Source: Dipteris shenzhenensis (taxonomy: Eukaryota; Polypodiophyta; Polypodiopsida; Gleicheniales). From it: DNA of 64,000 bases. The notes under the pieces were generated by a model, which worked only from the letters and a program-made list of their open reading frames with translations, did no database searches and had not been told where the DNA came from. This document shows positions 10,616 to 21,354 of the stretch, piece after piece. The stretch lies in NCBI GenBank assembly GCA_047967505.1, contig CM106539.1; one strand, 5' to 3'. Both the position numbers and the translations under genes were made by a program. Each line of letters begins with the position of its first letter. Position 1 is the stretch's first letter.

Positions 10616-11760
10616 ACCCTAAACCCTAAACCCTGGACCCTAAATCCTAAACCCTGTTGGGCACGAAACTTCACACGCCTTTTAGGCTACCCTAGACGTA
10701 CATCCACGCAAGATTTGGTCTCCAACTGATTTTGTTTGCGCCATGTAGAAGCAATCCCTACTAGCACGGCTAAACCCTAAACCCTAAACCCTAAACCTTG
10801 GACCCTAAATCCTAAACCCTGTTGGGGACGAAACTTCACACGCCTCTTAGGCTACCCTAGATGTACATCGACGCAAGATTTGGTCTCCAACTGATTTGGT
10901 TTGCGCCACGTAGAAGCAATCCCTACTAGCACGGCTAAACCCTAAACCCTAAACCCTAAACCCTGGACCCTAAATCCTAAACCCTGTTGGGGACGAAACT
11001 TCACATGCCTCTTAGGCTACCCTAGATGTACATCCACGCAAGATTTGGTCTCCAACTGATTTGGTTTGCGCCACGTAAAAGCAATCCCTACTAGCACGGC
11101 TAAACCCTAAACCCTAAACCCTAAACCCTGGACCCTAAATCCTAAACCCTGTTGGGGACGAAACTTCACACGCCTCTTAGGCTACCATAGACGTACATCC
11201 ACGCAAGATTTGGTCTCTAACTGATTTGGTTTGCGCCACGTAGAAGCAATCCCTACTAGCACGGCTAAACCCTAAACCCTAAACCCTGGACCCTAAATCC
11301 TAAACCCTGTTGGGGATGAAACTTCACACACCTCTTAGGCTACCTTAGACGTACATCCACGCAAGATTTGGTCTCCAACTAATTTGGTTTGCGCCACGTA
11401 GAAGCAATCCCTACTAGCACGGCTAAACCCTAAACCCTAAACCCTAAACCCTGGACCCTAAATCCTAAACCCTGTTGGGGACGAAACTTCACACGCCTCT
11501 TAGGCTACCCTAGACGTACATCCACGCAAGATTTGGTCTCCAACTGATTTGGTTTGCGCCACGTAGAAGCAATCCCTACTAGCACGGCTAAACCCCAAAC
11601 CCTAAACCCTAAACCCTGGACCCTAAATCCTAAACCCTGTTGGGGACGAAACTTCACACGCCTCTTAGGCTACCCTAGACATACATCCACGCAAGATTTG
11701 GTCTCCAACTGATTTGGTTTGCACGACGTAGAAGCAATCCCTACTAGCACGACTACATGT
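10616..11760. repeat. Tandem array, ~165-bp units with telomere-like AAACCCT blocks (7 copies)
   Basis: The landmark CCTGTTGGG recurs at 165-bp steps (about 10656, 10821, 10986, 11151, 11309, 11474, 11639). Each unit is the ~186-bp unit with about 50 bp replaced by 2-4 AAACCCT heptamers plus the variant block GGACCCTAAATCCTAAACCCT (21 bp). One step is 158 bp, exactly one heptamer less. Lies between the two genes of the giant element. The heptamer is the Arabidopsis-type telomere repeat, so these are interstitial telomere-like tracts that became part of a satellite unit. Confidence 0.9.
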
Positions 11761-11773
11761 TAGCGTACCACCA

Positions 11774-12066
11774 AAGTCAAAAGAAAATAGTAAAATTAAA
11801 TTGTGGCCTAACATGTCACACCTTCCTTGTACTCCCATACATGAGTGGAGTTTAAAAGGGAGAAGTGGGATTGTTAATATGTGTATATTTTTTTGGTGCA
11901 TAGCCTATGCAACAACCCTTTCTTTTTACATAAACCAAATACCAACACTTTTCCTTATACCAACTGCCAATCCTTTCTCTTGTACATAAACCACTAAATG
12001 CAAAAGAAAATAGTGAAATAAAATGGTGGGCTAGCATGCTACACCTTCCTTGTATTCCCGTATACA
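11774..12066. repeat. Diverged ~70-bp direct duplication, ~225 bp apart
   Basis: AAAAGAAAATAGT...CACCTTCCTTGTA...CATACATG at 11778-11843 recurs with about ten changes at 12001-12066. Confidence 0.7.
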
Positions 12067-12069
12067 TGC

Positions 12070-13480
12070 ATTAATTGCCAATTGTGTTGATTTCTCTTCT
12101 TTATGTTCATTATCTTTTATACATGCATAATAATTAGATTGGTGCATTGGCAAATGTCATATTAAGGAAATTGAAATAGTCCTTAGAAACTTGGAAGGCA
12201 TATGCGATTGTGATTTGGAAGGCACATGTGATTGTGGTTCGAATATGACAAATAATTAGGTCTTGTTTTCTTTGATCACCAATTAGCATTAAACACTGAG
12301 TCATAATAAATAACAGCAAAATCATGCAAAGGACAAGTCTAACTCCATTTTTGAAAAAAATCCCCAAAAATTTTATATTTTTTAAAAATTGTAGGGACAA
12401 AATATACGCTTCATGTCAATAATATTAAAAAACTAGAATTGTGAAAAAAGAATGCATAAAATATTACTTATATTTTATTGCAGAACCTAAAAATGTCTAG
12501 TATTACCATTTGCAAAAAGTATTCTCTCCTTTAATTTAAAAAACATGACAAATTGCAAAGGAGAAGAAACTGCTTCATTCAACTAAGAGAGTTGCTAGAG
12601 CTTTTTCTTTGAAATACCAATCGTTTTCTATGCAAGTGCCCATATCAAATCCATATAAAAGAATTTCTACACCCTACAAACTAAGCATGTCCACACATTG
12701 GTGATTTCTAGAATTTTTTCCTTTTGTCATGTTGTTTAAGTATCTCTAGATCACACATTCCCTCAAGTTCATTGGTGTTGAAAGAATTTTTTATCAATTG
12801 ATTTACACATAGGTAACAACATTGCCCTCGGAGTCATGGATAAGTTTTGTACCAATATACATTTCTAGAATACTTTTTGTAGTAAGCATAAATTGAAAGT
12901 TGGTAAAATTGATGTTACTTTAATATCTAATTTCATTTGATGAAACAATTTTACATTGGGCTATGGCATTGTCTAAAAAAAGTAATTTTCTTTTTATACA
13001 AATTAGTTTATCAAATGGTTGAATTTCAACATATTTTGATATTAAGATCGGAAGGCTAGATTTGGAAGCATGAATATGACAATAGTTGTCTTTTTGAAAA
13101 ATTGATGAAAATTTGGATTTTGAAACACACTTTATTGACAAACATGAATAGAATAAAATTTTTGTTTAAAAAATGAAAAACTTTTATCAGCAAAATAAAA
13201 TTTTGATCCAAAATAAGATGAATTTTGATATGTTTAATGTTTAATGTTTGCAATTAATGTTTAATGTTTACAATTACTTCACATGGCATTCTTTTTTAAA
13301 TACCTTATGTATTAAACAAACTATAAACTGAGATAAACAAAGTGTGAAGAACATCATGAAAGTACGGACCAGCTCATACATCATAAAAGTGGGAACAATA
13401 TCATGAAAGTACCAAAATGAATCTATACATCATCATCATCATGCTGCAAAAGTGCATCCCTATACAAGAAACGTGTGAAG
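12070..13480. other. AT-rich spacer within the giant element
   Basis: No gene recognised. Contains a short tandem AATGTTTAATGTTTRCAATT (13238-13277). Probably the 3' flank of the RING gene. Confidence 0.5.
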
Positions 13481-13489
13481 CCTAAACAA

Positions 13490-15465
13490 TCAATCTGAAT
13501 CTGAATCTGATAACTCTACATATGATCCTCTAGTGAAACGCTGACGTGGCTCCTGTATGACTCGCTGCCCAACCGTCCGCTGTGTGCCCTCAGGCAATGC
13601 CGGCTCAGATGGGCCAGCCTCATCACCTGCATGAGATGGGCCAGCCTCATCCTGATGAAGAGGAGGGCATGCTGCACGTGCCACTGCTGCCATCTCTGCA
13701 TCCCTCGCCTCCTCTATGTACGCGCGTCTCAGCTCCCATAGCCGTGCATCTGCGAATACTCGTGCCTCAAATCCAGCACGAGTAATCGTCTCTACATGTG
13801 AAATACGCTGGTCTCGGCCCCGCCCTAGCTGCTGCTCCACCCACTGCTGCAATGATGTCTGCAGCTCTGCCTCTCGCTCAATCCGACGTGCCTCCTCCGC
13901 TCGTGCCTCGTCACCTGGCATGAAGTCACCGTACGAAAAGCGTCGTGGAACGCATGATGCAACCACCGATGTATCCGCACCCTCCTGCATCAGCAATGCT
14001 CTCTGTGCCTCCTCCCTGTAGTGCTCTGTCAAGACTACACGGGCGAATGGATCAACAGCCTGACGATGACCAGGATATAGATCATCCATGTCCAGACCTC
14101 TGTATGTCGCCACATCAATGTCGGCAAAGCATACAGGGCACACTGAACGTGCCACCATGTGGCGGGTCATGCAGTGGAGATGTGCGATGTGGCCGCACCC
14201 TAGTCCAAACCACCCTACGGTGTCAAAGTCCTCGTGGCAGAGGACACAAGTGGCAGTAGGAAGCCTCGCTACGACTGCTGCGTCTATCGGTGTCCTAGTC
14301 GGCACATCTACAGGAGGAGCAGGGTATAGGGCCACACTGGGGTCGATCCTATGGCGTGACGGATCACGACTAATATGCCTCAACTGCAAGATATAGTGCT
14401 CTGCGCGATGGTATGCTATGCATGTCCGAATCCTCTGCTCCTCCAAATCTGTCTGCAAGAGTCGTACGCGAGACTCCATCTCCTGACGCATCTGATGTGC
14501 CTGCAATGCAAACATGTCGCGTACATGGTGAGAATTAACCAAAAAACTTCAGTTCAAAACACGCTACAAAAAAATAAACTAACATAATCAAAATAACTAA
14601 CCTCGTCCCTAGACTCAGCCAACACAGCCTCCAACTCTGCAATCCGTCTGTCTCGAGCCTCCAACTCGTGCTGAGGCGCCGTAGATGTGGGAGGTGGTGT
14701 AGATGTGGGATGCTCCATCGATGATCGAGGTGGGGGAGGTGGAATCGCAATAGATCTCGATAGGGCCGAGACCATGTGCTGCAAGGATGATGCCACTGAA
14801 TGAACATCCCCTCTAATCTGTCCTCCCACCGCTCGCAATGCCGGTGCAGGGATGGTGTGCAACTCTGGTCCCTCGCGTCGACGCCGAACATTTACAATCT
14901 GACGCTCCTGGCACCCCATCCTACCACGTCCCGCTCCTGATCCTGGACAGGTACTGAGGTAGTCCACCCGATGACCAAGGACAAACTCAGCATAAAGCTG
15001 CATGGCAAACGACCTCGCTATCTGGCGGTTGTGAGGCAACCGACCACCATTCGCAGCAAGATATCTCGGATAAATGTGTGCTGCTATGATGGGGTGCCTA
15101 CACCGTAAAATATGCAAGGGGAGCCCTGATCGTGGTCGCTGGCCCTCGGTGTGACCATCCCAAAACATGTCGTCCAAGGCCTCCCTGTGATGTGACTCCC
15201 GCTCAAACAACTGTCGAATCGCTCTCCAATCCAAGCCACCACCAATGATCTCTGCCTCGGCCTGTGCCTGAAAGCTATCCACAACGTCCTCAACTGTCTC
15301 CAATCGACTCAGAGCCTCAATAACTGAATCCAGGCTCGCAACCAAGTGAGGGGGTGCCCTAGCATCCTGCAGTGCCCTCATCTCAGCTCTCAGCATCTCT
15401 ATCTGCATACGAATAGTGGTGCTAGAACCTGTGCACTGGCTGGCGCATGCACAAAAAAAACACAT
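13490..15465 (-). CDS. Coiled-coil/RING-finger protein of the giant element (2 exons)
   Basis: Minus-strand exons 15465-14602 and 14500-13490 are both in phase 0 and give 624 residues. Splicing runs one predicted coiled coil across the junction (AELEAVLAESRDE to AHQMRQEMESRVRLLQ), which supports the model. Residues 20-75 are helical and charged; about 115-170 is a conserved-looking block (LPLHILRCRHPIIAAHIYPR); about 241-268 is Pro-rich. The RING-H2-like motif lies at about 373-412: CVLC, 13 residues, CGHxxHxxC, 10 residues, CPVC. All eight metal ligands are present. A second charged helical region follows, then an acidic tail ELSDSDSD. RING proteins of this kind are usually E3 ubiquitin ligases. 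It converges with the transposase gene, so an accessory or anti-silencing role in the element is plausible inference. The true start may be in a further upstream exon, because T-rich acceptor-like sequence precedes the region coding TIRMQIEML. GC-rich codons contrast with the AT-rich flanks. Confidence 0.8.
14501..14601 (-). other. Intron of the RING gene (101 bp)
   Basis: On the minus strand the donor is GAG/GTTAGT and the acceptor is TTTGCATTGCAG/GCAC. Phase 0 on both sides; the upstream frame read without splicing ends soon after in a stop. Confidence 0.8.
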
Positions 15466-17575
15466 GGAAATTAATATTCTATTTGGGTAATGAAAATAAT
15501 ATTCTATTCAATATGACTTATAATCTATTTACGTAATGAAAACTATTTGTACGTACTCCTTAATGAGGTAGATCCTATGCACCTACCGACCGGTAGATGG
15601 GCCAAATGTGTGGCTCAATATTAATCAATATTATTAATAATTCTTAATTTTGATTAGAATTTTTTCACTCTAGTCGTTGCATTTTAAAACTTAGATGTCT
15701 CAAATATTTTCTCCTTATATGTTTCCCTTTTTTCACTTTTTATCCAATATGAAACTTTTCCACATGTGGTGTAAGGACCACATTGTCCACTAATGGCCCC
15801 TATACTAAGGACAGATAGTGGAGAGGTTTGGTTAATAAGACCTTCTTTGAATGCTTTACTGCCTTGGGTTTGAAATAGATATGGAGGAGATAGAAGGATA
15901 CCTAATACATTACTTTGAACGATACACAAGCAAGGCGCATCTAGTATTTCTCGGACTACACATTAAAAATGAGAGCGGGTTCACACTACAGACCTTTTAA
16001 AGCGAGAACTTTGAGAAAATAATTAAGCCTTTTCAATATTATCTATTTTGGTTGGGCAATCCACCTCAACTACTGGCCATTCCTATAGATCATCACTTGG
16101 TTCAAGACATTTTGTATAAGACTCACTCGACTTCTAGTTGTAAAAATAGTTTTGGAATGAGATCATCCACATACGTAGCAACAACAAAGGGCACAAGATC
16201 CCTAGAAGAGGATTCAAAAACTTTGAAAATTAAATCCTTGGATGTCCCTATGCAATGGGAAGGGTTGCATACGATAACTAATGTTAATTTTGGTTGAGCT
16301 CAACTAATAAGCGTCACCGTTGCCTATGGTTGGACTAGCAAGAAAGAGACCACCCTTGCTTACAATGAAACTAGCATATAATTCCTTGAGCATGTGGTTG
16401 ACATTCCATGTGTGACATAGTTTGAACGAGGGAAAGGAGATATGTAGCATCCGCACTATTTTGGTTATGAGGTGGTTCACGTGATTATTGATACAAAGTC
16501 TTTTTGGGAAAACATCTTAGTCGTTTGTAAAAGACAAGATAAATGTTGTTAACATTAGTCATAGGTTTCCCTACGGTGCAAAAAGGGATGTATGTGTGCC
16601 ACATGGCGAGCTGCCATGTAGCAAACAACATGGAATGGGATGCTTTATATGTCGACTCTTGAAGGTTATGGAGTCTCTCTCTCTTAAGTCTCTTATCTAT
16701 GATCATTAAGGGATGATTAGGAGAGATTCAGTCATTAACAGGCTCTATTTGAACTTAGGTCTATAGTTGATCAAAACACTTGCATATATTAGCATGAATG
16801 TGGAATGAATATAGATTTACTAGAGTCCCATGTGCAATGAATGTTAGGTATTCTAGTTAAACTTTCAGTTTCTCTATGGTGTATTTCTTTCTTCTTCTAC
16901 ATATAAGAGAAGTAGATGAATTATGGAACTAGACAACAAACATGATCAAAGTGCTAGATCTAAAGCATGCCATAGTGATAGCATAAGAATCTCAAACAGT
17001 TTATAGGCACAGACCGTAATATTCGAGTTCTTGAAGACCCATCCAAATATTCTCAATCTTGTAATATTCTTTTTTCAGTTATGCTAGAGTCTATGCATAA
17101 CTTAGAAGAATTAGACATTTGCAACTCCATGTCTTCTTAAGGTCTAAGCCACTATTTCATGTCTTCTTAAGGGATATTGAAGATTTGGACTAAGCCACTA
17201 TCTAGGCATTTCCAAGCTATAGCCTTATCATGCATGCTTAGTCTAATCAATCTATTGACTAATAGGGGACATATGCCTTCAACATATTTCCTAGTAGAAT
17301 CGATCCTTACTAATTGCCAAATAGTTAAAGGATGATTTATCATTAGTAATTTCCCAATATATTAGGGATGATTACCCAAGCTTAAACCTAGTTTCCTTCT
17401 AAAGAACTTGCTTGTCCCAAAGTGTCTAGTCAACTTCAAGCTTTGGTCACCAACCATGTCACTAGTCAATCTTTAATGTCCAACTCCAATAGTTGACTAG
17501 TAGGTTTATGTTTGTGTATTAATTCGATAAGTCGAGCGAGTCTTATACAAAATGTCTTATTAATTTGATAAGTCG
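15466..17575. other. Spacer in the giant element, no gene recognised
   Basis: A diverged piece at about 15633-15745 resembles 55843-55965 (TTAGATGTCTYAAA...TTTTTATCCAAT), so a dispersed repeat is present. At 17100-17600 short phrases recur (AAGTCGAGCGAGTCTT twice). No coding evidence. Confidence 0.45.
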
Positions 17576-17579
17576 AGCG

Positions 17580-18830
17580 AGTCTTGTGCCTCATTAAACG
17601 TTTTTTAAATTTAAAATTTTCACATTTTAAATTTTAAATGTCGTAATTCAAAAATTAAAAAAAAATTACAAATGCATTTCAAATTTATAAATACTTAAAA
17701 ATTATTCCTATGAACGTTTTTTTATTTAATAAAAATAGCTCTATTTAACAAAAAAAAATCTCATTTTCACATTTTAAATAAAAAATGTCGTAATTTACAA
17801 ATTTCAATAAAACATTAAAATGCATTATAAATTTTGAAATTTTTTATAATTTTCCTTATAAACTAAAATTTAATTAAATTCTACCAAAAAGAAAATGCTA
17901 CATTAAAAAAACAGAAATATAGAACTCCTAATTCAAAAATTTTAAAAAAATTTACAAATGCATTTCAAATTTATAAATATTTTATAATTATTAATATGAA
18001 CGTTTTTTTATTTACTAAAAAAGCTCTATTTTGAAAATACAATTTCATTTTCACATTTTAAATAAAAAATGTCGTAATTCATAAATTTCAAAAAAACATT
18101 ATATTGCATTTCAAATTTAGAAAATTTTTATTATTTCTCTTTTAACCTAAAATTTTTTATTATTTCTCTTTTAAATTCTACCAAAAAGAAAATGCTACAT
18201 AAAAAAAACAGAAATATTTAACATTTTCACATTTTTAATAAAAAATGCCTCATTAAACGTTTTTTAAATTTAAAAATTTCACATTTTAAATTATAAATGT
18301 CGTAATTTAAAAATTAAAAAATAAAATTTACAGATGCATTTCAAATTTATAAATATTTTATAATTATTAATATGAACTTTTTTTATTTACTAAAAAAAGC
18401 TCTATTTAAAAAAAAAAATAATTTTCACATTTTAAATAAAAAATCTCGTAATTCATAAATTTAAGAAAAACATTAAAATGCATTTTATAATTTTTCTTAT
18501 AAACTAAAATTTTAAATTACGTTTTTTAAAATTAAAATTTTCACATTTTAAATTATAAATGTCGTAATTTAAAAATTAAAAAAAAAATTTACAAATACAT
18601 TTTAAATTTATAAATATTTTATAATTAATAATATCAACGTTTTTTTATTTACTAAAAAAAGCTCTATTTAAAAAAAAATTTAATTTTCACATTTTAAATA
18701 AAAAATCCCGTAATTCATAAATTTCAGAAAAACATTAAAATGCATTTTATAATTTTTCTTTTAAACTAAAATTAAATCAAATTCTACATAAAAGAAAATG
18801 CTACATAAAAGAAAATGCTACATAAAAGAA
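17580..18830. repeat. Very AT-rich higher-order repeat block (about 4 units)
   Basis: Units of roughly 260-375 bp share CACATTTTAAATAAAAAATGTCG-type, GCATTTCAAATTTATAAAT-type and AACGTTTTTTTATTTA-type phrases. Each unit looks like a diverged double of a ~140-bp half. The block ends in three ~17-bp copies of GAAAATGCTACATAAAA. The base use differs strongly from the GC-rich palindrome array right after it. Confidence 0.75.
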
Positions 18831-19018
18831 AATGCCAACCTGGACTCTCCCGCTCCTGCTCCGTCCATCTCCGTCGATGTCCATTCGTCGCTCTCCGTCG
18901 CTTGCGCTTTTCCGTCGAAGTCCGGCAAATCCGAAATCGGTGAATGAGGCAGAGCTCAATCGAGGTATGCGGAATGAGGGGGGTCGCTCTCCTTTTATAA
19001 TAAAAATTAGGGTTTACC

Positions 19019-19596
19019 TACCTCGATCGAGGTATTCTTTCCATGCGCATACATCCCGGCACATATACCTCGATCGAGGTATTGGCATGCCACGATACCT
19101 CGATCGAGGTATTCTTGACATAACCATACATCTCGTTGGCATGCCACAATACCTCGATCGAGGTATTCTTGACATGCCCATACATCAATTTACATCTACC
19201 TCGATCGAGGTCTTGCCATGCCACGATACCTCGATCGAGGTATTGTGACATGCCACGATACCTCGATCGAGGTATTGTGACATGCCCATACATCTCGGTA
19301 CATCCACGTCGATGGAGGTTTTGACATGCCACGATACCTCGATCATGGTGTGTTGGCAGAATGTGTCCAGCATACCTCGATCGAGGTACGTCATCCGCCC
19401 TGTTGGCTGCCCTGTCGGATGGCACATACCTCGATCGAGGTATGCTGGACATGCCACCTGACCTCGATCGAGGTTGAGCTGGATTGCCACAATACCTCGA
19501 ACGAGGTAGATGTGGCATGTATAGCTGGCTTGCCAGCAAGCCTCGATCGAGGTACAGGCTCGGTCCGGTGAAAGAGCTTATACCTCGATCGAGGTA
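19019..19596. promoter_or_regulatory. Right array of about 15 palindromes TACCTCGATCGAGGTA
   Basis: Perfect copies start at 19019, 19066, 19096, 19150, 19227, 19259, 19373, 19427 and 19581. One- to four-mismatch copies start at 19197, 19305, 19335, 19460, 19493 and 19539. Spacing is 30-54 bp, often 30 or 46-47, with spacers rich in GACATGCCACGA. The array ends 70 bp before the right inverted repeat. The imperfect copies show the palindrome is kept while spacers vary. Most likely a subterminal binding array for the transposase or another dimeric element protein (inference). Confidence 0.85.
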
Positions 19597-19665
19597 TAGG
19601 AGACCGAAGCAAAACCTTTGTATTTTCACTCGAGCGGGTGTCACACTCACCCGAAAGTGGTCCGG

Positions 19666-19693
19666 AAGTGGACACCCTTAGCTTGCTACCACC
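19666..19693 (-). repeat. Right terminal inverted repeat (28 bp)
   Basis: Exact reverse complement of 4684-4711. Confidence 0.9.
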
Positions 19694-19699
19694 TTGGTA
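19694..19699. repeat. Target-site duplication, right copy (TTGGTA)
   Basis: Pairs with TTGGTG at 4678-4683. On the minus strand it supplies the TAC CAA (Tyr-Gln) codons of the helicase DLYQ motif. Confidence 0.8.
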
Positions 19700-20478
19700 T
19701 AGATCTCTGCAAAATATGACATCTAGTCCTCCTAGTGAGGATGAGTGGTTGTGTTTAATTGATCATAGTCATGTATGAATTAATCCTAGCATGCTTTGAC
19801 CAATAAGGGATGCTTTAACAAAAATGATTAGGCATAGGTTTTGTATTGTGGGTTGAGGTTGTCGAGGTTTTCAACCTGTAAGGTTTGTGACAATGTCTGC
19901 TACAAGTGGCAGATGTAGCGCAGAGTGAATCATTGCTCCACCGATGTGGAATGCAACTCTGCTAGTGTATGCCATGAGCAATGTAGCTGGAAGATCAATG
20001 TCAATTTCATTCAAGCGTGTGTAGTGCCAAAGCAGGCCTTGGACTATTTTTTGAAGCGTGAATGTTTTGTCAGTGCCCTTGCCTCCGATGAGTAAGATAG
20101 TAATTGGCTTAGAGGGTTCCAACATTTTTCACAACATGATGTTGTCATGCAAGATTCATTGTGCAAGAGTTGTTTCTTGATTACATTGTGGTAATCTTTG
20201 TTTAGTATTAGTTTGTATGTTTTATGGCACATATGGTTGCATATTGGTTCTCTTAGTGTATGTGTGATGTCTACTATGATGTCATAGCTATAACGACTCG
20301 ACCTAGTTGAATAGCTTGTTGATGACAATTTGGTGCTTGTGTTTGCATGAAGTATTGCCTTTGTGAATCTATCTCTCTTTTTCCTGATTGTTACTATATG
20401 CTTGTGGTATGCATCTACCCATGTTTTGGATGTTGCGAGAAGTGTATTTTCTGATTCTTGGAAAGGAACATAAATCAA
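19694..20478 (-). pseudogene. Helitron PIF1-like helicase, upstream piece
   Basis: Minus strand. A Walker A motif GGKGTDKTFTLQKIV (about 20086-20042; the usual GGKGTGKT has Gly where Asp stands here) is followed by AYTSRVAFHIGGAMIHSALHLPL, then SLIGQSMLGLIHT, stops, and GGLDVIFCRDLYQ ending at 19694. This is the order of PIF1/Helitron helicases (motifs I, Ia, II with DLYQLPPV). Upstream, in another frame, residues before Walker A (about 20478-20126) read as helicase linker. Two or more stops and a frameshift make it dead. The giant element interrupts it right after DLYQ; it resumes at 4683. Confidence 0.8.
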
Positions 20479-20756
20479 TGCTCATGATGGAAGTGTGTGA
20501 TGTCTCTGCACTTGTTAAAGTTGATGAATCGACTTATCCGCTCTTTCTTTATTTTCATTTTTCTCCCTTTCAACGTTTTGTATTTGCTTGCATACTTAGC
20601 TAGGCAAATGCTCCACATCACTTGCTAACACTTGCAATACTTCTAGATTATATTGCCTTCCTTTTTACAAGAAGTGTTCTATCTTCTTGGAAGTTCGTGT
20701 TGATGAAAGCGAAGTGTCTTGTACAATTTGTCAATGGCATGGATAGACAAATGCAT

Positions 20757-20839
20757 CTTCCCCTGTACCATATGATTAAAATTAGCTCTTTCAACCTCTT
20801 TCTACTTCCATATACCCTCAAAATGTTTATCTTCTTTCT

Positions 20840-20910
<71 letters not shown>

Positions 20911-21175
20911 AACTAAACCTCTCACACAAACAAGCAAAAAAATATTTCAAAATACATAGAATACTTCTCTCTCTGTCTCAAACAAATAACAAATTATTTT
21001 GAAATACTTAGTTTAACATATTCTCTCTTCTTGTGCTATTTCTCCCTAGCCCCTCACATAAACAAACAAAACATTATCAAAGATCATATATATATATATA
21101 TCTCTCCCTCCCAAAACTCGTTGATTAGTTTAGGATCTCTTTTTCTTCCTTCCTTCTCAAATACTTCTAAAATGC
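20757..21175. repeat. Dispersed repeat with (CT)n, inverted copy at 52.73-53.12 kb
   Basis: About 415 bp whose reverse complement matches 52731-53115 over its whole length: CTGTACCATATGATTAAAAT, the (CT)n at 20845-20908, then CTCTGTCTCAAACAAA, a TATATATA tract, and CCTTCTCAAATACTTCTAAAA. It sits between the Rep and helicase parts of the Helitron relic, so it is either an insertion or part of that Helitron family. Confidence 0.75.
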
Positions 21176-21354
21176 AGCTTGTTGCAAGCTTAGCTCCTAA
21201 GTGCTTATGAGTGTGTTGCTAATCTTCTATAGCCATTCCACTGCACTAATTTTGTTCTTTATGCTATATTCAAAAGCTTCTTTTAAGGCCTTCATTGTTG
21301 TTATGCCTATTTTTATCATGTACGATGTGCAATATGCTGTTGTGCCATGGGGGT

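Larger units (their letters stand above)
4684..19693. mobile_element. Giant TIR DNA transposon, 15,010 bp, with transposase and RING-protein genes
   Basis: Seen directly: 28-bp perfect inverted repeats at both ends (4684-4711 and 19666-19693), a flanking 6-bp near-perfect direct repeat, and insertion into a Helitron helicase frame. Inside, from left to right: AT-rich left arm, hairpin, palindrome cluster, spliced transposase gene (+), 105-bp duplication, 186/165-bp tandem array with telomere-like heptamers, spacer, spliced RING/coiled-coil gene (-), spacer, AT-rich repeats, palindrome array, right end. The two genes converge. Large plant DNA transposons with an accessory protein are known (Mutator-like VANDAL, CACTA), but the transposase motifs here are not those of Mutator, CACTA, hAT, Harbinger, Tc1 or KDZ as I know them. 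Superfamily unassigned. Probably non-autonomous now because of one TGA in the transposase. Confidence 0.85.

Noticed and set aside
10610-11640. True chromosome end
   Set aside because: Heptamers are in blocks of 2-4 within a tandem unit and are flanked by 10 kb or more of sequence on both sides, so they are interstitial.
9680-11760. CRISPR-like array
   Set aside because: Repeats are long (165-186 bp) and contiguous with no unique spacers, in a plant nuclear context; it is a satellite.
19019-19596. CRISPR-like array of short repeats with spacers
   Set aside because: Repeats are perfect 16-bp palindromes, spacers are related to each other and vary in length, and no cas genes are present; subterminal transposon repeats explain it.
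20820-20912. Open frame of repeated Ser-Leu
   Set aside because: It is the translation of a (CT)n microsatellite.
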